Origin: Casuarius casuarius
Lineage: Eukaryota > Chordata > Aves > Casuariiformes > Casuariidae
Reading direction: 5' to 3'
NCBI GenBank assembly: GCA_003342895.1
Contig: PTFA01000271.1
Span: 1,179,252 to 1,243,251 of the forward strand
DNA length: 64,000 nt
Shown piece after piece: positions 11,112 through 23,473 of the stretch (position 1 is its first letter; each line of letters opens with the position of its first letter). The position numbers were made by a program, and so were the translations under genes. A model generated the notes under the pieces. The model made no database searches. It saw only the letters and a list, made by a program, of their open reading frames with translations, and was not told where the DNA came from.

Positions 11112-13592
11112 AAACAGAGATGAATTCATTTATATCAAACTGTACCTGCTCATCTACTGCCTTCTCCTCACCTCCAATAGCTTCTGAATCTGAATGATTG
11201 ATTTCTGCCAAGTCTGGTAATCACCTTGGCCATTTTTATCCCTTTAAGCTGCTACAAGCTTCACAGAAATAGGTGGGCCCAAGAGAAGGCAGTGACGAGG
11301 CCAGAGCACTCGCGCATTCCACAGCTGCACATTCTCATCCCACTGGCCAATTTCTAAATTCAAACACAGCAGCTTTTATGCCAGTGTCAAAATACTCAAC
11401 GGCTGTAGGGATGCAAGAGGAAAATTTCTTGAGTATATTTACAGATGACAAAAACTCTCCGTTCAACTTAATTAAAGTATCAGTCAGGTGATGGCTTTTC
11501 ATCTTAAAAAAACAGGGGACATCCCACAAAATTTTCTTATATGAGTTGTTTCTACACAATATAATTAAACAGCAACATTCTCTGCCAAAGGAACTGCTGT
11601 TACAGGAGCCAAGAGTATAAATGGATTCCAAAAAGAATTGCAATAGCTTTTAGAGGACAGGTTCATTGGTGCTGTTTAACACAACAGTCTGAATGAATTT
11701 CAGGGAAGACCCTAATCTGTTAGCTGCCAAAATTAGTATGATCCTTTCTCTGAAACGCTCTTGTTATAGTTGTTTTCCTCCTCTACTTTTTTCTTGAAGA
11801 ATCTGCTACTGGTTGTTGTCTGAGAGGAAACTGGCTCTTTTGACTGAATTTGTACAGCCTCTATGATGTTTTGAAGAAGATTCACGTCCTTAAAAAGCAG
11901 GGCTTTCCTCACAGATCTCAATTCCATTTTAAAAGGGCAGATAGTTTTCCCTAGTTAACAGAAATCAAGTGGTTTTGGCCCCAGAGTCACAGCTAAGCAT
12001 GCCTCAAAATAGGTGGAAGTATTGCTTCTGTTGCTAATCTCTTCTGATCAACAACAACCTAATGCACTTGAAAGTTCATGAAAATCCAAAAGGATAGAAA
12101 ATTCAAAAATGCTGTAACTCAAAAATACTCTGTCTCACCAGTACGAACACATGCCCTCACTCAATGTGAATACATAATCACAAGTCCTCTGAGAACAGCA
12201 GTTACCCCAGGAAGTACCAGAAATTACAAGTGACATGCTTTCAGTTCAGTATGGCACTTTCAAAACTACCATAGTGAAACCCCGATGAACACATCTAACT
12301 TAAACATCTGTTATGAACACCAAGAACCAATGCTACAATGAGCTTAAGGTGAGTAACAGGGAGAGCACAGCCTCAGATAGACATCCACAATTTTTCTGCT
12401 TCATATACCTGCCTCCTCAGGCCCAGTGAGGACTGCAGAACACATACTTTCTTTGAGAAACAAACCCTGAAGTTATGTATTCAAATTTCTACAAATACTT
12501 TAACAGTAAGACAGATGAGAGCCACTGTTGAACTGGAACATAGAGTATTTCTCCATGTCTTGCATCTAGTGAGTGGCCCAAGGCAATCTATGAAGCAGCT
12601 GGGAAAGGAGACCTGGCCTGGGGCTGACTCTACCTGACCTGCTGCTTTGGCCCAAAGCCATGTGCTCCAGGAGCTGGGGAAGCATCCAGCAGGAAAGGTG
12701 GGACCCAAGGAAGAGCTCTCAGGATACTGTGCTCTCCCCTGGTCTTGGCCACAGCTAAGCCCAAGAGCTACCACTGCCACACAACCTATGAGTGGCAGAG
12801 GACATAGAGACAGAAAGGAAGGACAACGTCAAACAGGCATCCTTTCCAGAGCAAAGGCTGGAGTATCCTAGTGTTAGGCACCGAAGGTAAAACCCTGTGG
12901 GCTGGGCACAGTGGAGAAGGTAGAAAACACACTGACTAGACAGCCACAGGGACAACATAACAACACATTGCTTACACTCCAGTAGGACCAAGAGGCTACA
13001 ACCAGCTCATACAAGACAAAACACTTCGCACACAACAATCCGTTGACCTGCCTCTGTCTTCTGCCTGGCTTCAGCACTTCCCTAGCATCATCTTGCCTGT
13101 CCTTGACTCCTGCTGCCCAGCACCCCAGTGGCTTGCCATCTTGTTGCCAGCAGGCAAATCCACACAGAGTGGTGGAGGGTTGACCCATACGTTATCCCCA
13201 GCCACAGGAGGCAATCTGCTTGCTGAAAGCACCCACCTATCTTGCATGGCCTTCCTGGAAGAGCCAGAAGGAACGTTGTGCCTTCTGCATACAGCACATG
13301 CTCCCAAAGCCCCAAATGTGCTCTACCACTAAATCCGCAAACCTCAAGTGTTGCTTGATATTCTGCAGCTGGCCCTGACCTCCTAGGAACACCTAGCAGA
13401 GAAACCATCAAACGTGTTCTCCCAGTCTACCTAAGTGCTCACTTCTTAAGAATTACTTGCCATTTACCAGCTCCACTCACAACTGGCCCTGGCTGGTAAA
13501 TATTCAAACCACTTTTTAGGAATTCAGCATGGATGTAATGACAACAACCAGCCACACCAGCTCATTACTACTTACAGAGGAACTGACTTAGC

Positions 13593-13613
13593 AAAAAAAA
13601 AAAAAAAAAAAAA
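13593..13613. repeat. Poly-A run (21)
   Basis: A homopolymer in intron 1 with no recognisable element body beside it. Confidence 0.95.
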
Positions 13614-14083
13614 GTTATTACAAAAAGGCCTTCCTCAAAAACCTTCTTTCCATCAAAAAGTGTCAGTGCAGTGGGCTTCTGGCAGCCTGGTCTTAACACA
13701 ACTTTAAACCTCTCCAGAGAGTCTCAACATCTCCATTTCCAGGGTGCACCCTTCCTACAGATACCCCATGGCTACAGAGCCAAGCATTTTCCAATTGTGT
13801 CATCTTTACTCCCCTACCCAACCCATCTCCAGGCATTCTGTTTCTAAAGAGAACAGCATCCAACTTTAAATGATGCCAAAAAAGGCATGTTTCCCTACCC
13901 CCAAAAAAAGACATTCCCTTGTTAATCCTTTCACAGAAGCAAATTTTGAGACTCCTCCAATACTCTGCAACAGCTTGCCTACCTATACAGCTTCATTTCC
14001 ACAGCAGGCTGCAGAGCCAGTTAGCTAACCTATGCAAGGCACCTATGAGAAGACTACAGCATTACAGAGGTAGTGAGCAGTGC

Positions 14084-14105
14084 TTTTTTTTTTTTTTTTT
14101 TTTTT
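14084..14105. repeat. Poly-T run (22)
   Basis: A homopolymer 470 bases from the poly-A run at 13593 and in opposite sense. The flanks show no obvious target-site duplication or SINE promoter. Confidence 0.95.
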
Positions 14106-15553
14106 ACTCAGTTGGGTGCATCCTGCTCCCACATAGAAAAGAGCTGTCAAAAGTGCAAGAAAACTAACTTTGGTTCAGCATAAACCTGCATGCATGATAA
14201 ATTGTCTCCTTCTCTGCGATCTTTCTAAAATATAAACCTGGTGCCATTTTATTTAACAAGCACCCTTTAACTTGGTGGAACTGATTCTGTCAACTAAATA
14301 GTTTCCTAAATGCCCAAATGCATTCTTCTACAAGAAGAGAAAGTTAAAGCCTGAAAGAGACCCATGCATAAATTCCACTACTGCAAACCCTCCAGTTCTT
14401 TTCCTGTATCAGGAAACTCTAACTTCAGTGAAATACTCCTTAAGTTACTCACAAGATAGCAGGAGCTTGCAAATCTGAAATCTTGAATTGTTCCTCCCAG
14501 CAGCTTTTTTATTAACAGACATTTAAACAACAGCCCCTTTACTCACAAACATGCATCCCAAAGTGCACTGTAGGAGATAACACTTCCAAACACAGGCTGT
14601 TGTACCAAACCACTGACTACAATGGGACAAAGCATGGTAGTAAATCTTCTCTAGTCCGCCCTTAATCCACAAACTATATGTTTAATTAACTGCTGAAATA
14701 GTCAGCAGGCAACTTGCTGCCAGAATTGGAGAGCACAAACTGCACCCATTTGTTACTACAGAGGAATTTACCATCCCCATCAAACTGCAAGCTGAATAGG
14801 ACATAAAACCCATGAGCCCACTCCTTTAAAAATCACCAGGGGATCTTTAATGATGAGAAATGATGGTTTAAGCATCCTCTAAGAAGAAGCCTCTCACCAA
14901 GAGCACAGCACTACAACACAGGGCTCAACCAGCAACAATCTTCACCTCCCACTGGGATCTTAGCTCAGCTCAATCCTATTTATTTCTCAAAGGCTGAAAA
15001 AAAATCACAGTCTAAACTCCAGGTGAAAGCATTCTTCCAGATTCACCATGCAGACTGCAGCCTCCAGCACACCCATTTGTTGTGCTTTCTCCTGATCATT
15101 TCACAAGAAGCAGCACATTACAGCACACCAGGGTATAAGTGCACCACAGGTGATTCAGGTTGCCATTAAACTGATTAACAGGATCTCTGAGAAAACGTGA
15201 CAGCAAAAGCAAAATCCCCCCCCTGCTTCAGTTGTGCCCACACAGCTTCAGTCTCCCAGAGGCCAACAAATATTAAACTTCACAAAAACAGAAAATAAAT
15301 CTGGTGGAGGTGGCATTTGCCTTTCACAAGCACCAGCCCACCTGTGCGGCTGCTGCCTCTCCCCAGGGCATAGGGCCCTTGGTGCAGCGGGAAACCGAGC
15401 CCAGCGGCTCAACCCTGAGCTGCAAAAACTTGTCGCAAACACAGGAGGGAATGGGGCCTTTCGACTCCCAAAATCTCACTCTGACCACATGCTCTCTACT
15501 TTTCACCACATTTTCCCCCTCCTTCTCTTCCTATCAAAGACACTGAAGGAACA

Positions 15554-15572
15554 ACAAAACAAAACAAAACAA
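15554..15572. repeat. (CAAAA)n short tandem repeat
   Basis: Three to four CAAAA units followed by an A7 block in intron 1. Confidence 0.85.
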
Positions 15573-16654
15573 AAAAACACTCTGCACACCAGAAAACGAC
15601 CAAAAAAACTACTAAATTGACCATTGCAACACAGCAGAGCTCCCCACCTGAGAAGCCACCTCTTAGTGCACGCAATCTTCCCAAGAAAGGGCTAAAACTG
15701 CAATATCAAGGCCCATCTTACCACTGGGGAAGGCAGGGAACCGTAGGGAAAGCAGAACCTGGTGTGGTGCCGAGCATGCCCAGACACTTCCCGCTTGCTC
15801 TCACTTTAAAGGCAGATGCTGCCTGCTCTCATGTGTGGGGTCAGGTCTGAGGTGGGTTAGCCCAGTGCTGTTGCAGGGCATGCCTGAGTCTGGTGACCTC
15901 TCTGCAAAAATAAGATGGACTGTCACAGCCAGGAGATGGCATGGTTTTCTTTGGTTTCCCCTGCAAAGCAGGCTTGGAGCTTAGATATTGTGACCTGCCC
16001 CTGGGCCAATAGCAGGGTTTACAGAGAAATCAGAGATGAGTAAGACATCTCAGTGACTGGTCTGGGTTATCTCTGGTCTGGCTTTCACGAGACCTGAGCA
16101 CCTCCACTTTTTTCCAGCCTCTCTCGGAGCCACGGGAGCTCAGCACCTCTGGGTTGGGCACCTTCGACTGAGGGTTTGCGTTTCTCCCTGACAGTGTGTG
16201 AACTCTTGGAACAACGTGGTTTATAGATGGTAAACTTCATGGCACATCAATACTGTTCCTTTCCGCCTTGTGGGGAGAAGAGATCACAGCAGGGGCAGGC
16301 AAAATGGTTTGGATTGTTTTTTCTGATCACTGCCAAAGTTACAGGATGCTGCTTTCTGCTTCTCCCCCTGAGGCATCACTCACTGCTCTTCTGCACAGCT
16401 TTCTATCAGTGGGTCTTTACTCCTCAGGCAGTAGACAAGCAGATGGGGCCAGAAATGTCTATCTTTGTAAGCTACAGATTTGCTGTTTTGTTTTTGTTTT
16501 TGTTTTTTTTTTACAATGTGTATTCCTCTAAAGAATCATGTCAGCAAAGCACTTGGCAAACCTTGATGCAAAGAGAAGAACATCTACTCTCCTGAGGAAA
16601 GCACTTTCACATTTTGCAAATGAACTGAAAAATAATTAATAATGTCTAAATAAT

Positions 16655-16860
16655 GATATCTAATATGGCTCGTTCTATTCATAGCTCTCAAAGTGCTCTA
16701 CAAAGGAAAGCAGTGCAATTACTCCCATTTTACCTGTGGGAAAAGTAAGGCACCGGGAGGTCATGGGATTACTCATGGTTACTCAGCAAGCCAGTCGTGC
16801 AGCCAGAAGTACAACCTTGGTGACCTGAGTCCCATCCTGGTGCTTCTCAGAAAGTAACTA
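16655..16860 (-). repeat. MIR-like SINE remnant, best preserved in the window
   Basis: Reading the plus strand gives the reverse complement of MIR: CATAGCTCTCAAAGTGCTCT, then CTCCCATTTTACCTGTGGGA, then GTAAGGCACCGGGAGG, then GGTTACTCAGCAAGCCAGT, ending in a degraded 'gattcgaacccagg' equivalent. The order and spacing match the 'cattttacagatgaggaaactgaggcacagagag' core. It is flanked by an AT-rich end near 16640. Confidence 0.8.
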
Positions 16861-16984
16861 GTGATTTTGGGTGTCTAGCTAGATAAAGCTAGATAAATTC
16901 AAAAAGGCCCTGATTTCCTCGAGTACAGTATGCACTACATTTCCTAGAGGAACAAAAACAAAACCTCTTTTATCTTTAGGCACC

Positions 16985-17105
16985 AAAATGCTGATGCTCA
17001 ACTATGAAAATCTAAGCTGTAGAAATGGTGTGATTTGCTTTAAGTCACACTCAAAGTTCAGGGCAGAAGAAGAATTCAAATCCAGATTTCCAGGCTAAAA
17101 ATCTA
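16985..17105 (-). repeat. MIR-like SINE remnant
   Basis: GTGATTTGCTTTAAGTCACA, then GTTCAGGGCAGAAGAAGAAT and TCAAATCCAGATTTCCAG follow the minus-strand order of MIR ('gacttgcccaaggtcacacag ... agagccaggattcgaacccag'). It lies 130 bases after the previous remnant and may be a second copy. Confidence 0.6.
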
Positions 17106-19874
17106 ATATTTCTTCCTGAGTGCTTGCAAACAGTTATGCTTTGCCTACTGCTCAACAGCCATTTATTCATGCATAGGTGAGTATATTAGTCCTATACCGT
17201 CACGGGGTATGGGTCAAATAGAGTAAGTGTCAGAGCAAAGAAGCCGGCAGTCTCAGCTTCGACCCTAGCAATTCCAAAACACATGCTGGTCCCTGCCTTC
17301 TCCAGTTATATACATCAAGGAGCATCAAAAGGTGCAGTAAACAAACAATTTGAAGTTCACGAGTGTTACACTTAATTGCCTGAATCTCGGTTTTAGTCGT
17401 ATTTTTAGTTCTTGAGTGGGGAGGGGGCTCCTTTTCTGTCTGCACTGTTAAAACTCTAGGAACTTGGCAGCGCTCACAGTGCTGGAATTCCCCCTGCTCT
17501 ACATTTTAACACTGCAGTGATTTGTAGACATCGCTACCTAATGAAGCACACAGCTGTGCAAGAGGAGAAGGAAGCGGGGTTTGGCAGCATGGGACAAGCA
17601 TGCGTCTGGTAGGCAGTGTCATCTGGAATTCCCCTAAGCGTGGAGCACACTTATCCCCCACGGCCGCAGCCAGCCACCCTCGCCCAGCAAAGCACACCCT
17701 GGAAGAGCCTGTTAAAGACCTTCTGTAATCAAACAGGTTCATTGCCACAAACGGGGGACCAAAATTAAAGCCAATGAATAGACAGGCAGGCCCTCAACCT
17801 TCTCGAGGGGCTGAATTTTGTTAAATTCTGGGGATCTGTTTTGCAGCTCTATCTATGCCTCCTTCTGTATCTACTTATAAACAAGCAGATATCCAAATAT
17901 GAACTGGACTTTACTATACATCTTCCTATTTCCATATTCCCAGGCTCACACGAGTCCAAGAGAGACTGTCCTCACAGGAATCCCATCCCAGCAGAATCAG
18001 GGCCTGCTGAGCTGCACTCACAAGCATGTATTCTCCTTTAAATTTGCAGCCTCACTCTCAGATTTAAGTTTCTAAAACCTAGATTCTCAGAAACTTCTCT
18101 GAATCCTTCAGATTTAGCTTCAGTAATATCGGTCTTGTGGCTTAGTCCTATGAAATAGCTCCAGATGAAGAGTGGTGGATGCATGGGTTTGGAAGGGCAA
18201 ATGCAAGGAATAACAAGCACAAACACACAGGGCTTTTTGAGACAGAATAAAACGTTCACTCATAGTTCAAATGGCCATTCTTCCCCTTTTTCTTATTTTT
18301 CAGATCTGCATCTCACTGAAAAATGTGTGGGCAGCAGCACGGATTGTGGGAAGGGGCAGCTGGGAGAAATGTGGGCCAGCAGCACAGAGATAAGCACAGG
18401 TCTCCCTGCTGATCTGGGAAAGGCAGCACCAGACCACTGTGAGCCTTTAGTACATGCAATAGAAAACTGAAGAAGGTAACTGCCCTGGGGTGAACCTGGA
18501 TTTCTGAGAAGGAGATAAACCCACCAAGGAGATAAAGGGAAAACAAGAAAGGAATGGTGAATCACAGCAGTGAGGGGCTCTACTGCACTGCCAGGGTCCT
18601 TCAGCATCCTTCCAGACCAGCCTAGGAAGGACTATCAGCTTCTTCCTCTTCTCTAGAAAAATGACAATTGCATTGTGCACGCTCTGTTTGAACTGAGAGG
18701 TGTGACACAGAGAAATTAAAGCAATTCTGTCTGAGACGAATGCTGATCACATTGCTTAGAAAAGCTCTAGGTTCTGCTAGAATCTACCAAAATAGTGCAT
18801 CCCGAGCTCCCTGTGGCTTAAATTCCTTTTTTTGGAAGTGTATGTATGTGAGCTGAATGGAAAGGAGGGAGGAAGGTATGGTTCTGGTCTCCGGATGCTC
18901 TTTATTCAAGCCTTCAGTGCGAGGACAAAACTGACTTCTACCAAGGAAAGTGAAACTAGCTGCACAGAATGATCCTCCTAATTCACCATGCCAAAAAGTG
19001 CAAGGGGGATTTTTTTCAGTTCATTATCTTCTTTCAGTTAGTGTCATCTTGGGTGTGACTATGCCCACAGTGGATGTAACATTTTCAGCTTCACAGTGTC
19101 CCCTTAAAGCACATTACATCACCGCAGCCCAGGGCAGCACTCCAGCACCCTGCTGCAGGGCCGGTAGCAGAGCTCCCTCTGCACTCCCAGCGCTATCATG
19201 CTGGAGACTTCAAAACTGGGGCATTGCATCGCCTGCTTCCTGCAAACCTCTTCAAACTGCTCCTGGAAGCAGAGCACGTTCAGAACATTCTCAGCAAACC
19301 CAGCAAAACCAGGAACCCACAGCGTCTGCTATCTACATCTCATCATTATGAACCTGACAACAGTGACCATTTCTAAATAAATATTAGAAGCATTTCTTTA
19401 TCCACAGGGCTTCTGATAGCATAGAGGCACCATCCCCTCTTTGCTGAAGCAAAGTCACCCTGATTTTTTTTTTTCCCCCTAAAATGATTCCTTCAGCATC
19501 TCATGAACTTTCCCAGACCTCTCTTATCTCCCACTCAAGCTGGGACACCCCCTTCTCCACCTTCCCCTTCTCACGCATCCTTGGAAACTACCTCCTCACC
19601 CAGTCACGGACATCCCCTCCCCTTCTGCTCAGCCCGGACACCCACTCCCTTTCTCAGCAGGGAGACCAAGCTCTAGCCAAGGTGTGAGCACTGCCACAGC
19701 ATTTCTTCCACTGTGCAAGAAGTTCCCCTGCCCTCTGCAATTGATGCTTTCAGGTCTGGAGGACAGATTCCTGTGTAAATCCCAACAAACTACCCAGGAA
19801 CCCGAGCAACCCACTTGGGAGGCACAGGGTCGGAGTGCTAGCCTGGGCCTCAGGACACCCATCCATCCTCACTC

Positions 19875-19960
19875 AACCTCTGGCCAGCTGGGTGACCTTT
19901 CCATCTTTGCCCTTCCCTTCCTAGAGGATAGCAATACCAATACCTTTGTGAAGCCCACAG
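19875..19960 (+). repeat. Possible MIR-like fragment
   Basis: CCAGCTGGGTGACCTTTCCA, then GATAGCAATACCAATACCTT and TGTGAAG resemble the plus-strand MIR core and 3' part ('gtgaccttgg ... gataataatacctacctttgtgaag'). It is short and diverged. Confidence 0.4.
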
Positions 19961-20384
19961 AGACCCACTCAGTACATTGCCAGGGAAACATGATCCTGAG
20001 ACTTTCCAAATGTAAACAGTAAAAAAAAGTGAAACCTCAATATGTTTTTGAAAAGCATTAAAAATAAGTAGGCCATTAAAAAGTTAGCAGTTTCAATTGT
20101 ATCTTTCTGTAACTCACCTCTGGAATCAATCCCTTCCCCGCACCTATTTGCAGAGATGGGTAAGAGCAGTGCCCATCTGGAGAGGGAGCGGACAGAGCTG
20201 CCGGGTAGAGGTGAGAGCTTTTGGTACGGTAAGTGAGAAAGTCTTCTCAAAAGAGACATGAGCGGAAAATCCAGACCCAGCCTTCAAAATTCTGAGGTAG
20301 TTTTAAGCCAAATTCGAAAATAATTCTTCTAAGATAAACTTCACAGGCAAATGGTTCAGAAGCCACAAAGCATATTAAGGTCCA

Positions 20385-20416
20385 TCATAAGAAAAAAAAA
20401 AAAAAACAAAAAAACT
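20385..20416. repeat. A-rich tract
   Basis: About 16 A, a C, then seven A in intron 1; simple low-complexity sequence. Confidence 0.85.
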
Positions 20417-23393
20417 TTGGTCTAAACATTAAGAGCTTCATTTGCCCAGTTTTAGATATCCAACTTAAAACATCCATTTGGGTCTACCTTTAAAAGTTTA
20501 GCCTTGCTGAATGCTTTTTGCAGACAGCCAGCTCTGAGAGTTTCATAGCCAGCCAGATTCGGTGATGCCTCCTACCCATTCGGCGTACAAAACGCTGAGC
20601 ACAGACCTTTGCTGAGGATGTGTCCTGCTGGCTGAGCTCTGCTGGTGCGGTCACCCATTAGCCTCTGTCTCCCAGCTGCATTCAGACTGCAAACAGCTGG
20701 TTTGCAGCTACAGTTAGAAACAACAGGAACCATCTTTTGTGCCTCTAGGGCACCTATAGGGTGCCAAAGTCACCCACTGAATTCCTCATCCACCTTTAGT
20801 AATGGTTTGCAGCAGGTGCTTCAGTAGCACGTGTACAAGCAGTCAGTGAAAAAGGAGAGCCAGGGATCTCTGTCATTGCACCATACTGCGCAAGGAGACT
20901 ATGCTGTTTCGTCAGGCAGCTCTTTTCTGGAGGAGAAGGAGGGAAGATAGATGTTTAATGCTTAAAGCAGGCTAAAACATCTGTCTCCTTTCTAGCTATT
21001 TAGATCTCTGCAGCAACATGAAATATTAAAAGAAAAAAAAATGGAAATGAGATTGTGCTAGGTAATCTTCAGGAGGATATGGTCATGACAAAATACAACT
21101 ACGTCAGGCTTTCACCAGTGCCATCACTACTGGTCTGTTGTGATTTTAGGTACCTAATATGGAAATCTGAAAAGTTATGAAGAGGCAATGGCCAGAAATC
21201 TGTCTTTCCTGAGGCCTTCTGAATCAACTTCCCCCTTTTGAGCTTTGCTCATTAGTAATTTTTCTGTGAGCACAGCATTTACCCAAGAACAATATCTACA
21301 GCAGTCCACTGAGATCCATTTTTCACAAAGAGCTTGCTTTCAGTATTTCCCACAGGAGATGAGGAGGCCTGGGCTTTCCCTCTTCTAGCTATTGTCTCCT
21401 GAAATTTTGCAGTACTCAGTGCAATCAGCATCTCTCAAGTTTCACCAGTCTACCTGCAACACACCAATACAGAGACCGCAACACAGGATGAGAAATTACT
21501 GTATTTATTACAGATGGTGAAATAATTCAACCAAGTGCATCAGAGCTTCAGAAAGTTAGTGAGGGCATCTGGAACAGGCTCTAATTGGATACTGTAAGAC
21601 TCTGAAAGAGGCCAAAGCTAGAAAAAAAAATAACAGAAAAGTTTCACTTGCAGCTAGAGTTTAGCAGCAAATAAAGATGCTGGCTACATCCACACCGCTA
21701 GTCTGGCCTCTGTTCAAGGTCTGGTTTATGCATCATCCCTTATCTGCGTGCAAGCATGTTTTCAGACATGGTATTGACCTGAGCTCTGGAGCTGTCTGGA
21801 GAGGAAATAACTATGAGCACATTTGAGTCCAACTTCTCATTTTATGTGGTGTGGACAAGTTAGGCATCATCTGGGATGAGCTTCCTGTAGTCCGCCAAAT
21901 GTCCCAAGCTCACCCCTTCCTAAGCACCGTGTGTCAGCTGAGTGAATGATAGCTGTAGTCAGCACACCACCCAGCAAAATAGAGAGAAAACACCTACACC
22001 ATGAGTTCACCATGAGCATGGCTGGTCCTCCAAATGAGGGACACTTACTGTGCTGGGCAGCTGCCAGGGAGCTCTCTCTGGATTCCTGACTGGTTTGTTT
22101 GTTAATGTAACAAAAATGAGATTACGAGGATTAAAAGAGCAATTGTTACAGTCTAGGGAGCAAAACTTGTGCAATATTTCCGCCAAAGAGTAACAGGGTT
22201 AAACCACAGAAAAACTTAATTTGCACCTCTTTTAAAAGATGCAGTCAGAATCCGACAACAATCTCCTATTAATGCTCATGCATGCAGAGATGAAGCCAGA
22301 GCTCAGCACTTCTCAGGGAATACAGTGATGGAGCATCATTTGAGGAAGTCTCATACTGCCAATTTACATGTTCCAGATTGTGGTATACAGGTAGTGTCCA
22401 CTTAAGTAAATAAGAGGTCATTTTAAGCACATTATCCTCTGTTTAATGGCAGATACACATGGAGATGTGGTGCATGGGAGCTGCTTGAAGAACTGTATTA
22501 GATACGGTGCATTTACACACAGCCCTTCCAAGACAACTTCTTGGAGGCTGTAAAGACTCAGTGCAGCATGCAGCCACTCCTGATTACCTGGAGATGTGCA
22601 CATATGCCTCATTCTGCATATTACTCGGATTCTTATTGAAGGAAGTGGTGACTATTCCCAGTGTGTGATGATGAACTCTGAAAACCAGGTAAGCACAGCA
22701 CAGATCCCTTCAGATCCCCAGGTGTCCAACTCCCCTCTGTGTCCCTGGGATTTTAGGTGCTGACAGTAGCTTTGTGGGTGAGGATCAAGGTGCTCCAAGA
22801 GCTCAGTTCTCAGGACTGGTCTCTGTAATGGGCTAAACTGAGCCTTCCTGCACCGGGCACCACTGCTGATAGTGTCCCCATCAGGGTGGCCAGCCAGCAG
22901 GAGAGAGCAAGGGACTCCCTGTCTGTTCTCCCTCGTAGGGAAATTTCAATCTTCACGTCAATCTCCTCCAAACCTTTCGCCAGCACTAAAGCCATCCAAA
23001 AGCCTCCAGAGAAAAACAGAATCGGATATGCAGGATTCAGCTCCCTCCCATCTCTGCTATGATTGATACCACTGAATTTAGTGTGTTCTTCTGACCTGAA
23101 TCAATGGGAATACCCAGGCTCTGAGACATGGCAGAAAGGCAGAGAGCATGTTCGTTTCTGGATGTGCTTGCAGCACTATTTGTTCATGCTAGGGTCCCTG
23201 CAGAAGGCTTTAAGCTCTGTATAAAGCCTGACACAGGTTTCCTGCAAGTGGCTTTTCTTTGCTTGCACTGTGTCACTACAAGCACTGTTAAGGGAATATG
23301 TTCTACAGGACACTAACACATTCCACCCAGCACAGAATTTCTTTTAAATCTGCTGAGATTTGAGCCTTTTTGATGTGTGAGGAAATCGGACTT

Positions 23394-23473
23394 CCCCCCC
23401 TCCAAGACCTTCTAAACAGCATGGGGGGGGTCTGTTTGTTCAAGTGCTTGGAGTGCTGCAGACATTCCCCCCC
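23394..23473. repeat. C7 / G8 / C7 homopolymer cluster
   Basis: C7 at 23394-23400, G8 at 23423-23430 and C7 at 23467-23473 lie within 80 bases. The G run can pair with either C run, giving two mutually exclusive hairpins. Confidence 0.85.

Noticed and set aside
13593..14105. Poly-A (13593) and poly-T (14084) as tails of inserted retrocopies
   Set aside because: No element body, promoter box or target-site duplication is visible next to either run.
20100..20235. Possible cryptic exon bounded by TTTGCAG and GTGAGA-type sites on the plus strand
   Set aside because: The splice-like strings are isolated, the enclosed sequence has no recognisable peptide, and such strings are frequent by chance.
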